This document shows, one piece after another, positions 34,638-44,146 of a stretch of DNA of 59,499 nucleotides. The stretch spans positions 1-59,499 of the forward strand of contig DATMEB010000065.1 in assembly GCA_035557095.1 (NCBI GenBank), given 5' to 3'. The DNA comes from JALZDI01 sp035557095. Lineage in GTDB: Bacteria; Actinomycetota; Actinomycetes; Propionibacteriales; Nocardioidaceae. How positions within the stretch are numbered: the stretch's first letter is position 1; each line of letters opens with the position of its first letter. Position numbers and translations under genes: made by a program. The notes beneath the pieces are model-generated. The model had not been told where the DNA came from and searched no databases. It worked only from the letters and a program-made list of their open reading frames with translations.

Positions 34638-35888
34638 TCAGCTCCCGGCTCCGGGCAGTCCGTCGGTACGCCACAGGTCGGGATTGTCGTCGACCCACCG
34701 CTGGGCGTCGCGGCGGCCGAGCTGCGAGGCGGCGTCGAAGAAGTCGGAGTCGAACATCAGGTAGGACAGCAGCTCGCCCTGAAGCGGGCTGTCGCTGCCG
34801 AGCAGCCGGTGCATGACCTGCATGTCCGGGTCGCCGAGAGTGCGGCGAAGCGAGCCGTGGTTGACACGAAACACCTCCATCGCGGCACGGGCCAGCTCCT
34901 CGCCGTCCTCCGGTGCGACGGCGACGTAGGGCACCGTGCGGTAGGGGGAGCCGCCACTGGCCTCGCGGTGACGTCTGAGAGCGGGGCCCAGCTCGGCGTC
35001 CTCGGCCATCGCGTTGATCTCGGCCAGCCGCCGCAGGTCGTGGCGCACCGGGTCGTCCATGACCGCACCGAGCAGGGTCGCCACGCCGTCTCCGAGATCG
35101 ACGGCTCCCTCGCGGTCCAGGTCGGCCGGGTCCGGCGGGTGGAGTCCGCCGGTGCCGACCACGACCACGCGATCCGCACCCAGCTCGAGAGCCGGGGCCA
35201 GCGGCACCCGTCGTCTGGTGGCCCCGTCGACGTACCACCCGGCCACCTCGTCGGGCTCGTCTACGTGCACCGACGGGAACAGGGCGGGGATCGCCGCGGA
35301 GGCCATCAGGTGGGACGCGTTCAACCGCGTGGCGACGAAACGACGGCGGTAGTCCGGCGCCACGGAGGGCACCGGCGAGGCGGACTCGGTGAACATGACG
35401 ACGTGCCCGGTACGCACGGACGTCGCGGTGACCGCGGCGGCCTCGACGACACCCTCGTCGACGTTGCGGTGCAGGCCCTCCCAGTCGATGGACCGCTCGA
35501 GCGTACGGGCCAGCGGCTGGGTCCCGAACAACCCGCGCAGACGGAACGTCGACAGGCCCAGCGTCTCCGACGTGTAGCGAGCCATCACCTCGGGAACCTG
35601 CCGCCACAGCGGCCGCATCACCTGTCCCTTGGTCGCCCCGCCGAGCAGCTTCTTGAGCCGTGTGACCTGCTCGGCTGCCTCCAGATGTGCGGTGGCGCAG
35701 AGCGCGCCGCTGAGCAGCGCACCGGCGCTGGTGCCGATCAGAACGCGAGGGCGTGTCCCGCCCTCGGCCAGAGCCGGCAGCAGGACCTCCAGTGCGCCAA
35801 CCTGGTACGCCGAGCGGGCACCACCGGCGTCGAGCACCAGACCCACCCGGGTCGAGGAGTCCTGCGCCGTGCTCGTGGCCGCCTGCAT
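34638..35888 (-). CDS. Patatin-like phospholipase
   Basis: A 416-residue lipid acyl hydrolase of the patatin/RssA family. The oxyanion-hole motif is VLDAGGARSAYQVGAL (DAGGxR variant of DGGGxRG), the nucleophile elbow is IGTSAGALLSG (GTSAG), and the catalytic aspartate lies in WYVDGATRRRVPLAPAL (DGA). The C-terminal ~150 residues are helical and specific to this actinobacterial group. The gene stands alone, convergent with the MFS gene and divergent from the orphan at 36083. The physiological lipid substrate is unknown. Confidence 0.92.
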   Translation of the reverse strand: MQAATSTAQDSSTRVGLVLDAGGARSAYQVGALEVLLPALAEGGTRPRVLIGTSAGALLSGALCATAHLEAAEQVTRLKKLLGGATKGQVMRPLWRQVPEVMARYTSETLGLSTFRLRGLFGTQPLARTLERSIDWEGLHRNVDEGVVEAAAVTATSVRTGHVVMFTESASPVPSVAPDYRRRFVATRLNASHLMASAAIPALFPSVHVDEPDEVAGWYVDGATRRRVPLAPALELGADRVVVVGTGGLHPPDPADLDREGAVDLGDGVATLLGAVMDDPVRHDLRRLAEINAMAEDAELGPALRRHREASGGSPYRTVPYVAVAPEDGEELARAAMEVFRVNHGSLRRTLGDPDMQVMHRLLGSDSPLQGELLSYLMFDSDFFDAASQLGRRDAQRWVDDNPDLWRTDGLPGAGS

Positions 35889-36082
35889 CCGGCGATGCTA
35901 GACCGTCCCTGACACCCCGCGCCTCCGAAGCGGTTCGGCAACGCCGAGCGCAGCCCGCTGCCGGGACACCGCGAGCTCAGGGTCCCACCCGGCGGTCACC
36001 GTCCGGAGTGCCCGAGGTGTCCCGAGGCCACCGCCGCTGAGTAGCGTCTGCACGGACGCGTCGACTGTGAACGGGAGGGCCG

Positions 36083-36541
36083 ATGGCGGATCAGGCCAGC
36101 ACGCGGCGGGCGCTGCAGGTGGCCTTGGAGCAGGAGACGGCCCGACAGCAGGGGCTACGGGGGCTGCTGTGCGTTGCCGGCGAGGACGGGGCCCTGGTCG
36201 CCTTCCACTGGTCGCCCGGGAGCGAGCTCACGCTGAACGGTGTGCTCCCACCCGATCGCGCAGCGGCGCGCGGGTCCGACCCGGCCGTGATCGCCGAACG
36301 TCTGGAGGCCCAGGGCTGGGGGCACCTCGATCAGCAGACGATGTACCAGGACCTGACCGCCAGTCACGAGCTGCCCCGCGACGCAGCGGACGTGGTCGAC
36401 CGGTTGGTGGTGGCCTTGGCCGAGGGCTACCAGGTCGACGTCGCCGGGGCTGCGTTCAGCTTCGAGGTCTCGCCGCCGACGCTGGGTGAGTCGTGGCGGA
36501 ACCTCGTCGAGCGGTTCACCTCGCGCCGCCGCCGGACCTGA
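36083..36541 (+). CDS. Conserved-looking hypothetical protein
   Basis: A 152-residue soluble protein I do not recognise. The gene has a good start (gggagg four bases before ATG 36083) and coding character throughout. The sequence begins with a helical MADQASTRRALQVALEQETARQ, has a central stretch VAGEDGALVAFHWSPG, an acidic middle (DPAVIAERLEAQGWGHLDQQTMYQDL) and a basic tail (FTSRRRRT). No cysteine cluster, membrane segment or nucleotide motif is visible. A TAGCGT on the plus strand near 36041 may be its -10. No function is proposed. Confidence 0.6.
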   Translation: MADQASTRRALQVALEQETARQQGLRGLLCVAGEDGALVAFHWSPGSELTLNGVLPPDRAAARGSDPAVIAERLEAQGWGHLDQQTMYQDLTASHELPRDAADVVDRLVVALAEGYQVDVAGAAFSFEVSPPTLGESWRNLVERFTSRRRRT

Positions 36542-36660
36542 GCCGTTCCTGCGGTGTGGGATCTCGGCCGCGTCGTTGAGGCCCGGACTGGTGGCAGACC
36601 AACGAGCGATGCCTCCAGGTGATCCATCGCCACGTGTCGCGCGAGGACGCAACCTCCTCA

Positions 36661-36735
36661 CCGAGACACCACCCACACCATGGTGATGCGGTGTCCCCCT
36701 GGTCGACTGCGCCCACGGGGGACACCGCGTCTCGG
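36661..36735 (-). terminator. Terminator after nrdJ
   Basis: A perfect 12-pair stem, gcggtgtccccc (36688-36699) with gggggacaccgc (36717-36728), is enclosed by an outer seven-pair stem ccgagac / gtctcgg (36661-36667, 36729-36735). The left bulge contains the palindrome caccatggtg. It starts six bases beyond the nrdJ stop. Confidence 0.8.
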
Positions 36736-36740
36736 TTGCT

Positions 36741-39608
<2,868 letters not shown>

Positions 39609-39674
39609 GGGGCCTCTCCCTCGTCCTCGTCGCTGAGTCGGGTCTCGACTGCTGCTGTCCTGGTCATGTGCTGC

Positions 39675-39726
39675 GGTGCTGCTCAGTGCTGTTGGTGCTG
39701 TTGGTGCTGCTCAGTGCTGTTGGTGC
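39675..39726. repeat. Direct repeat in the nrdR-nrdJ spacer
   Basis: A 24-bp sequence occurs twice (39675-39698 and 39703-39726) with a 28-bp period, in a G/T-rich low-complexity tract between nrdR and nrdJ. The shared core is gctgctcagtgctgttgg. Confidence 0.85.
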
Positions 39727-39756
39727 ATCAGTGCTCGTGCTGCTGCCTGCTTGGTG

Positions 39757-39794
39757 GCCCGCCGCGCAGAGCTTCCCCTCTCCGCGCGGCGGGC
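39757..39794 (-). terminator. Hairpin between nrdR and nrdJ
   Basis: A perfect 11-pair GC stem (gcccgccgcgc / gcgcggcgggc) with a 16-base loop beginning three bases after the nrdR stop codon. It may be a terminator or an attenuator that sets the nrdR:nrdJ ratio. Confidence 0.7.
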
Positions 39795-39797
39795 GAT

Positions 39798-40349
39798 CTA
39801 GGTGTGCCGCGACCGCGCGGGTGTGACCCCGGCGCGGGCCGTGTCGCCCGGCGCCGCGTCCGCAGGGATCGGCGGCGGGTCGGCCCGCGCCTCCGCCGGT
39901 GCGGGGCGCTCGGCACGCAGCATCGCGATCTCGGTCTCGAAGTCGTCGGCCGACTCGAAGCTGCGGTAGACGCTCGCGAACCGCAGGTAGGCCACCTCGT
40001 CGAGCTCGCGCAGCGGCCCCAGGATCGCCAGCCCCACCTCGTGGGCCGGCACCTCCGCCCAGCCGCTGGCGCGCAGCGCGTCCTCGACCTGCTGGCCGAG
40101 CCGGGCCAGGTCGTCGTCGCCGACCGGGCGGCCCTTGCACGCCTTCGCGACGCCGGCGATCGCCTTGGCGCGGTCGAAGGGCTCGGTGGCGCCGGAGCGC
40201 TTCAGCACCGCGAGCTGCATCTGCTCGACCGTGCTGAACCGCTTCTGGCAGTCCGAGCACTGCCGACGCCGGCGGATCGCGCCACCGTCGTCGGCGGTGC
40301 GCGAGTCGATCACGCGGGTGTCGGTATGACGGCAGTACGGGCAATGCAT
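39798..40349 (-). CDS. nrdR: Transcriptional repressor NrdR
   Basis: A 183-residue repressor of ribonucleotide reductase genes that senses ATP/dATP. The N-terminal zinc ribbon has MHCPYCRH (Cys3, Cys6) and QCSDCQKRF (Cys31, Cys34), and the ATP-cone follows (VLKRSGATEPFDRAKAIAGVAKACKGRPV ... YLRFASVYRSF). The C-terminal ~35 residues are Ala/Pro-rich and extend the usual ~150-residue length. The ATG at 40349 has ggggaggtg upstream. It heads the nrdR-nrdJ unit, the common actinobacterial order. Confidence 0.98.
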   Translation of the reverse strand: MHCPYCRHTDTRVIDSRTADDGGAIRRRRQCSDCQKRFSTVEQMQLAVLKRSGATEPFDRAKAIAGVAKACKGRPVGDDDLARLGQQVEDALRASGWAEVPAHEVGLAILGPLRELDEVAYLRFASVYRSFESADDFETEIAMLRAERPAPAEARADPPPIPADAAPGDTARAGVTPARSRHT

Positions 40350-40395
40350 GGCTGCTTCACACCTCCCCCGGGTAGGTCGCCGCTGGGGACGACTC

Positions 40396-40488
40396 TGTGG
40401 ACTTCCTGTGTAGAACCTCGATCCTGCTGTGGACCGAGAACCACAATCTGTGGACTACTTACACCCCTGTAACTACTAGATCTAGGGG
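40396..40488 (-). promoter_or_regulatory. nrdR upstream region with NrdR-box-like dyad and DnaA-like boxes
   Basis: ctactagatctagggg (40473-40488) fits the core of the NrdR box (CwAtATaTwG) at 8 of 10 positions. A weaker dyad, ccacaatctgtgg (40441-40453), lies about 34 bp away. Three same-oriented nonamers resemble the actinobacterial DnaA box TTGTCCACA: TAGTCCACA (40457-40449, 8/9), CGGTCCACA (40436-40428, 7/9) and AAGTCCACA (40404-40396, 7/9). Confidence 0.5.
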
Positions 40489-40683
40489 TACGCTACGTGG
40501 CCCTCCCCTCGGAATCAAGGCAGTTGCGCCGCGAGTTCGGCGTGGCCGCGTTTGCGCAGGTCAGACGCGGAACAACCCGTTCGTCCCGGCGTGTCGACGG
40601 CGTTTCGGACCTCTGCGACCACACCCGACCAGCGTCCCATCGGGCACCGACAGCCGAGGTGGGCTGTCGAGGCGGCCAGACCG

Positions 40684-41604
40684 GTGGAAGAGCGCGGCTC
40701 ATGGCCGTCGGCGCCCGCGAAGAAGGCCCGGTCTGGGCGTTGTGAGAGACTCGGCCGACCCTGTCCCACGGCACCCTCGTCGTACCCGTCACGGGAGACC
40801 TCACTGCGTACGCACCCTGCGGCACACCAGCCCGGTGCCGTTTCGACGCGACTCACGATCGCCGGTTGGGCACTGCACCTGTACACCGCCAGCGGGACGG
40901 TGCTGGCCCTGTTCGCGGTCGTCGCGGCCGTGGACGGCGAGACCATCCGCGCCCTGTGGCTGCTGCTGGCCACGCTGGCCATCGACGGCACCGACGGGAT
41001 GCTCGCCCGCCGGCTGCGGGTCAAGGAGACCATCCCCTGGTTCGACGGTGCCCGCCTCGACGACATCGTCGACTACATCACCTACACGTTCGTGCCCGTG
41101 GTGCTGCTCTGGACCGGCGACTACCTGCCGTCGGGAGCGCTCGGCGCGGTCTTCGCCGCACTGCCGCTGCTGGCGTCGAGCTTCCAGTTCTGCCGCGTCG
41201 ACGCGAAGACCGATGACCACTTCTTCCTCGGTTTCCCGAGCTACTGGAACGTGGTGGCGTTCTACGTCATCGTGCTCGGCCTGTCCCCCGCCGTCGCGGC
41301 CGGGCTGCTGCTGGCCTGCTCCGTGCTCGTCTTCGTGCCCGTGCGCTACATCTACCCCTCGCGTACGGCGGTCTTCCGCCGGCTCAACATCTGGCTGACC
41401 GCGGGCTGGCTCGTGACGTACGCCGTCCTGCTGGCGCAGATGCCCGACCCCAACGCGGTCGTCGTCGTCCTGTCGCTGGCCTACATCGCCTACTACGCGG
41501 CGCTCAGCGTCTACCTGACCCTGACGCGGTCCGGCAGCGGGTCGCCGTCCACGACGCCGCACCAGGTGTCCGAAGCCGCCGGCGTGGCCAAGCCCGGCGA
41601 CTGA
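40684..41604 (+). CDS. pcs: Probable phosphatidylcholine synthase (CDP-alcohol phosphatidyltransferase family)
   Basis: An integral membrane enzyme predicted to condense CDP-diacylglycerol with choline. The catalytic motif fits the spacing specific to bacterial Pcs, DG-x2-AR-x12-G-x3-D-x3-D: DGMLAR, twelve residues, then GARLDDIVD. This differs from the x8 spacing of other CDP-alcohol transferases. KTDDHFFLGFPSYWNVVAFY and the hydrophobic HLYTASGTVLALFAVVA N-terminus also fit Pcs, and seven to eight membrane segments are visible. The start is uncertain: GTG 40684 is listed, homology begins near 40850, and the only codon giving a normal length is a CTG at 40804 (with ggag upstream). It is coupled to the next gene by a two-base gap. 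Confidence 0.78.
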   Translation: MEERGSWPSAPAKKARSGRCERLGRPCPTAPSSYPSRETSLRTHPAAHQPGAVSTRLTIAGWALHLYTASGTVLALFAVVAAVDGETIRALWLLLATLAIDGTDGMLARRLRVKETIPWFDGARLDDIVDYITYTFVPVVLLWTGDYLPSGALGAVFAALPLLASSFQFCRVDAKTDDHFFLGFPSYWNVVAFYVIVLGLSPAVAAGLLLACSVLVFVPVRYIYPSRTAVFRRLNIWLTAGWLVTYAVLLAQMPDPNAVVVVLSLAYIAYYAALSVYLTLTRSGSGSPSTTPHQVSEAAGVAKPGD

Positions 41605-41606
41605 CC

Positions 41607-42479
41607 ATGCCGCTCGGGATCGGGGCGGCGCTCGCGGCCGCGGCCGTGTTCGGCGTCGCGGCGATCATGCAGGCGGTCGGCGCGCGCCGGGTGCCTCCCG
41701 CCGCGGGCCTCGACCCGCGGATGCTGTTGCAGCTGCTGCGGCAGCCGGTCTTCGTGGCCGCGGTGCTGCTCAACGTGCTGGGCTTCCTGCTGCACCTCGT
41801 CGCGCTGCGGGCCCTGCCGCTGTACCTCGCCCAGGGCGGCATCGCGGCCAGCCTGGTGGTGACCGCGGCGCTGGCGGTCCGGGTGTTCGGCGACCGGCTG
41901 CGCACCGCGGAGTGGCTCGCCGTCGCGGCCGTGTTCGCCGGGCTGGGGCTGATGACGACCGCCTCGGGCCCGACGGGTGTGGACCGCGCGAGCACGGGGT
42001 TCATGCTCGGGCTGTGCGTGGCGCTGGTGCTGATCGCCGTGGCAGGCCTGGTGGTCAGCCGTTCGCACCGGCCGCTGGTGCCCGCCGCGCTCGGCACGCT
42101 CGCGGGGCTGGGCTTCGCCGTGGACAGCGTCGCGATCCGCGTGCTGCCCGGGTTCACGCCGCTGGAGCTGGTGCAGTCGGTCGCGACGTACTTGTTCCTG
42201 GCCAGTGCCGGACTGTCCTTCCTGCTGTACTCCATCGGGCTGCAGCGAGGTGCGGTCACGGCGGCCACCGCGCCGATGATCGTGATGCAGACGGCGGTGC
42301 CCGCCGTCGTCGGCGTGCTCCTGCTCGACGACGGGGTGCGTTCGGGACTCCTGCCGGTGGCGCTCGTCGGCCTTGTGCTCACCGCGGGAGGGGCCGCGCG
42401 GCTGGCGCGGTTCCAGGGTGGGTCACCGCAGGTCGGCCGCAGCCCGGACAGGCCCTCTCAGGGACCGGCTCCCGGCTGA
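41607..42479 (+). CDS. DMT/EamA-like integral membrane protein
   Basis: A 290-residue protein with nine or ten hydrophobic helices, starting MPLGIGAALAAAAVFGVAAIMQAVGARRV and repeating the pattern after residue ~130, as in drug/metabolite transporter duplications. Segments such as LPLYLAQGGIAASLVVTAALAVRVFGDRL and ATAPMIVMQTAVPAVVGVLLLDD match the two EamA halves. It starts two bases after the stop of the phosphatidylcholine synthase gene, so it is probably co-translated. Choline, lipid-precursor or lipid movement is possible but unproven. Confidence 0.78.
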   Translation: MPLGIGAALAAAAVFGVAAIMQAVGARRVPPAAGLDPRMLLQLLRQPVFVAAVLLNVLGFLLHLVALRALPLYLAQGGIAASLVVTAALAVRVFGDRLRTAEWLAVAAVFAGLGLMTTASGPTGVDRASTGFMLGLCVALVLIAVAGLVVSRSHRPLVPAALGTLAGLGFAVDSVAIRVLPGFTPLELVQSVATYLFLASAGLSFLLYSIGLQRGAVTAATAPMIVMQTAVPAVVGVLLLDDGVRSGLLPVALVGLVLTAGGAARLARFQGGSPQVGRSPDRPSQGPAPG

Positions 42480-42518
42480 GGCACCGGCTCCGGTCAGACC
42501 TGTTCCGGCCGGCGTGGG

Positions 42519-42851
42519 TCAGGCCGAGACCAAGGCGGCACGCCTGGTGCCGAGTGCGCGGGTGCGCGTGCGCATCGCGGCCTTGCGGGCCTCGCGGGCC
42601 ACTGCCTCGTCGGGGTGGTGGCCCGCGAGAAGGTCGAGCGCGTCGAGGGTCTGCGGGTGGTCACAGCGCCACAGCTGGGCCATGATCCGCTCCTGGCCCT
42701 CGCGGCTGCCGCGCGCGTCCATGGCCGCGAGGTGTGCACGCACCTCGGACTCGTCGGCACCGACGATGCACGCCAGCGTGTCGACGAAGAGCCACTGCAG
42801 ATCTTGCTCGGACGTCGTGTTCTCCACGCTCACGAGGGTGACACCGAGCAC
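42519..42851 (-). CDS. Small hypothetical protein
   Basis: About 110 residues, unrecognised. The coding part is helical and charged: TTSEQDLQWLFVDTLACIVGADESEVRAHLAAMDARGS ... QTLDALDLLAGHHPDEAVAREARKAAMRTRTRALG. The GTG at 42851 follows a ggggg and is my choice; GTGs at 42833 and 42827 are alternatives. The frame stays open to 42986, but that part is a non-coding-looking inverted repeat. It is convergent with the DMT protein gene and downstream of the ligase gene. No function is proposed. Confidence 0.5.
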   Translation of the reverse strand: MLGVTLVSVENTTSEQDLQWLFVDTLACIVGADESEVRAHLAAMDARGSREGQERIMAQLWRCDHPQTLDALDLLAGHHPDEAVAREARKAAMRTRTRALGTRRAALVSA

Positions 42852-42892
42852 CGACAATCCCCCGGACGCCGCGCCGAGCGGCCCGACTTGGG

Positions 42893-42985
42893 CGGAACTC
42901 ACCTTCGCCCCGGCCCCGAAGGTGAGTTCTGGCGATCTCACCGGGACCGATCGGCGCATCACGACCCTGACGGATCGGTGCGTCA
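42893..42985. repeat. Structured inverted/direct repeat between ligase and small orphan genes
   Basis: A perfect 13-pair dyad, gaactcaccttcg (42895-42907) with cgaaggtgagttc (42917-42929), loop ccccggccc. A second ctcacc (42937-42942) could compete for the ggtgag. It is followed by an 11-of-13 direct repeat: gatcggcgcatca (42949-42961) and gatcggtgcgtca (42973-42985). Confidence 0.75.
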
Positions 42986-42998
42986 AGGCCGAGGCGTG

Positions 42999-43961
42999 CT
43001 AGGAGGGCACCTCGCGGACGACGTCACGCGGGCGCTTGTCGTCACGCAGGCCGAGGAAGCGCGGATGACGCAGCTGGCCGTCGCGGGTCCACTCGGTGAA
43101 CGACACGTTGCCCACCAGCTTCGGCTCGGCCCAGTGCACGTCCTTCCTCGGCAGCAGCGGTCCCTGCTCGAACGGCGGTGACGAACGCTCCAGGTCGTTG
43201 AGCTGTCCGTGCATCGATCGAAGCATGGCCGTGTCGAACCCGGTGCCGACCTTGCCGGCGTACACCAGGTCGCCGCCCCTGGAGTAGTAGCCGAGCAGGA
43301 GCGCGCCGAACCCCACGCGCGACCCGCGCGGGTCGGTCCACCCGCCGATCACGAACTCCTGACCCTGCTCGCACTTGAACTTCAGCCAGTCCTTGGTGCG
43401 CCCCGACGGGTACGACGCGTCGGCGCGCTTGGCGATCAGACCCTCCCAGCCCTTGGCGCACGCCTCCTCGAAGTACTTCTCGCCGTCGGCGTTGCGATGC
43501 GTGGTGAACCGAAGCGGGTCGTCCCAGTCGAAGAGGTCGCGCAACAGGGCCTTGCGCTCACGCAACGGCAGCCGCCGCGTGCTGTGCCCGTCGAGGTGCA
43601 GCAGGTCGAACACGTAGTAGAAGATCGCCACGCCCGTGCGCCGGGCCCGTTCGGCGCTGGTCAGGTGGATCCTGGGCTGCAGCGCGGAGAAGCTCGTCTG
43701 CGCGCCGTCGAAGGCCACCACCTCGCCGTCGACGGCGAAGCTCGGACTCTGCTGCGCCTCCAGCGCCTCCACCACCTCGGGGAACGCCGGCCCCTGGTCG
43801 CCGCCGGTGCGGCTGCGGAGCCACGCGTGCTCACCGTCGTAGTAGGCCAGACAGCGCACACCGTCGAGCTTGCGCTCGTACACCCACTTGTCACCGGAGA
43901 AGCGCTCGTGCGTCAACGTCGCCAGTGCCGGGCCGGGCACGCTGCTCAGTTTCTCCGCCAT
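42999..43961 (-). CDS. Stand-alone ATP-dependent DNA ligase (LigD ligase-domain / LigC type)
   Basis: A 320-residue ATP-dependent DNA ligase. Motif I is YERKLDGVRCLAY (catalytic lysine in KLDGVR). Motif III is near AIFYYVFDLLHLDG, motif IV is WEGLIAKRADASY, and motif V is TKDWLKFKCEQGQEFVIGGW. The OB-fold half follows (GFGALLLGYYSRGGDLVYAGKVGTGF). It contains only the ligase module: no polymerase or 3'-phosphoesterase domain and no Ku gene in the window. LigC- or LigD-type ligases act in non-homologous end joining or base-excision repair in actinobacteria. The ATG at 43961 is supported by alignment of motif I near residue 29. Confidence 0.93.
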   Translation of the reverse strand: MAEKLSSVPGPALATLTHERFSGDKWVYERKLDGVRCLAYYDGEHAWLRSRTGGDQGPAFPEVVEALEAQQSPSFAVDGEVVAFDGAQTSFSALQPRIHLTSAERARRTGVAIFYYVFDLLHLDGHSTRRLPLRERKALLRDLFDWDDPLRFTTHRNADGEKYFEEACAKGWEGLIAKRADASYPSGRTKDWLKFKCEQGQEFVIGGWTDPRGSRVGFGALLLGYYSRGGDLVYAGKVGTGFDTAMLRSMHGQLNDLERSSPPFEQGPLLPRKDVHWAEPKLVGNVSFTEWTRDGQLRHPRFLGLRDDKRPRDVVREVPS

Positions 43962-44024
43962 GCCTCAGTCCTACCGGATCCCGCGGAGTCCCGGCAGGAC
44001 AACCTGACGGCCACTCCCCGCCGC

Positions 44025-44042
44025 GCGGTTCAGCTGAACCGC
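44025..44042. promoter_or_regulatory. 18-bp perfect palindrome upstream of the ligase gene
   Basis: gcggttcagctgaaccgc reads the same on both strands, 64-81 bp upstream of the ligase start. An operator for an unknown regulator is the simplest reading. Confidence 0.5.
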
Positions 44043-44081
44043 ATCTGGGCTGGGCGTACGCAACCTCCCGGTACAGCGGGC

Positions 44082-44119
44082 GCGCCGGGGACGCCGCGCA
44101 GGCACGGCGCCCCCGGTGC
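44082..44119 (-). terminator. Terminator of the amino-sugar recycling operon
   Basis: Fifteen-base arms (44082-44096 and 44105-44119) pair at 13 positions around an eight-base loop, 28 bp beyond the symporter stop codon. The stem is GC-rich without a T-tract. Confidence 0.7.
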
Positions 44120-44146
44120 GGCTCCCCCGGTCTAGGACGTGTTCCC

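Noticed and set aside
39609..39797. Cobalamin riboswitch ahead of nrdJ
   Set aside because: The 189-bp spacer is repeats and one hairpin; I find no B12-box-like sequence or room for the aptamer.
40396..40457. Replication origin (DnaA-box cluster)
   Set aside because: Only three imperfect boxes, no AT-rich unwinding stretch, and no dnaA/dnaN/gyrB genes; a regulatory reading is more likely.
42999..43961. Full NHEJ LigD
   Set aside because: Only the ligase module is present, with no polymerase or phosphoesterase domain and no ku gene in the window.
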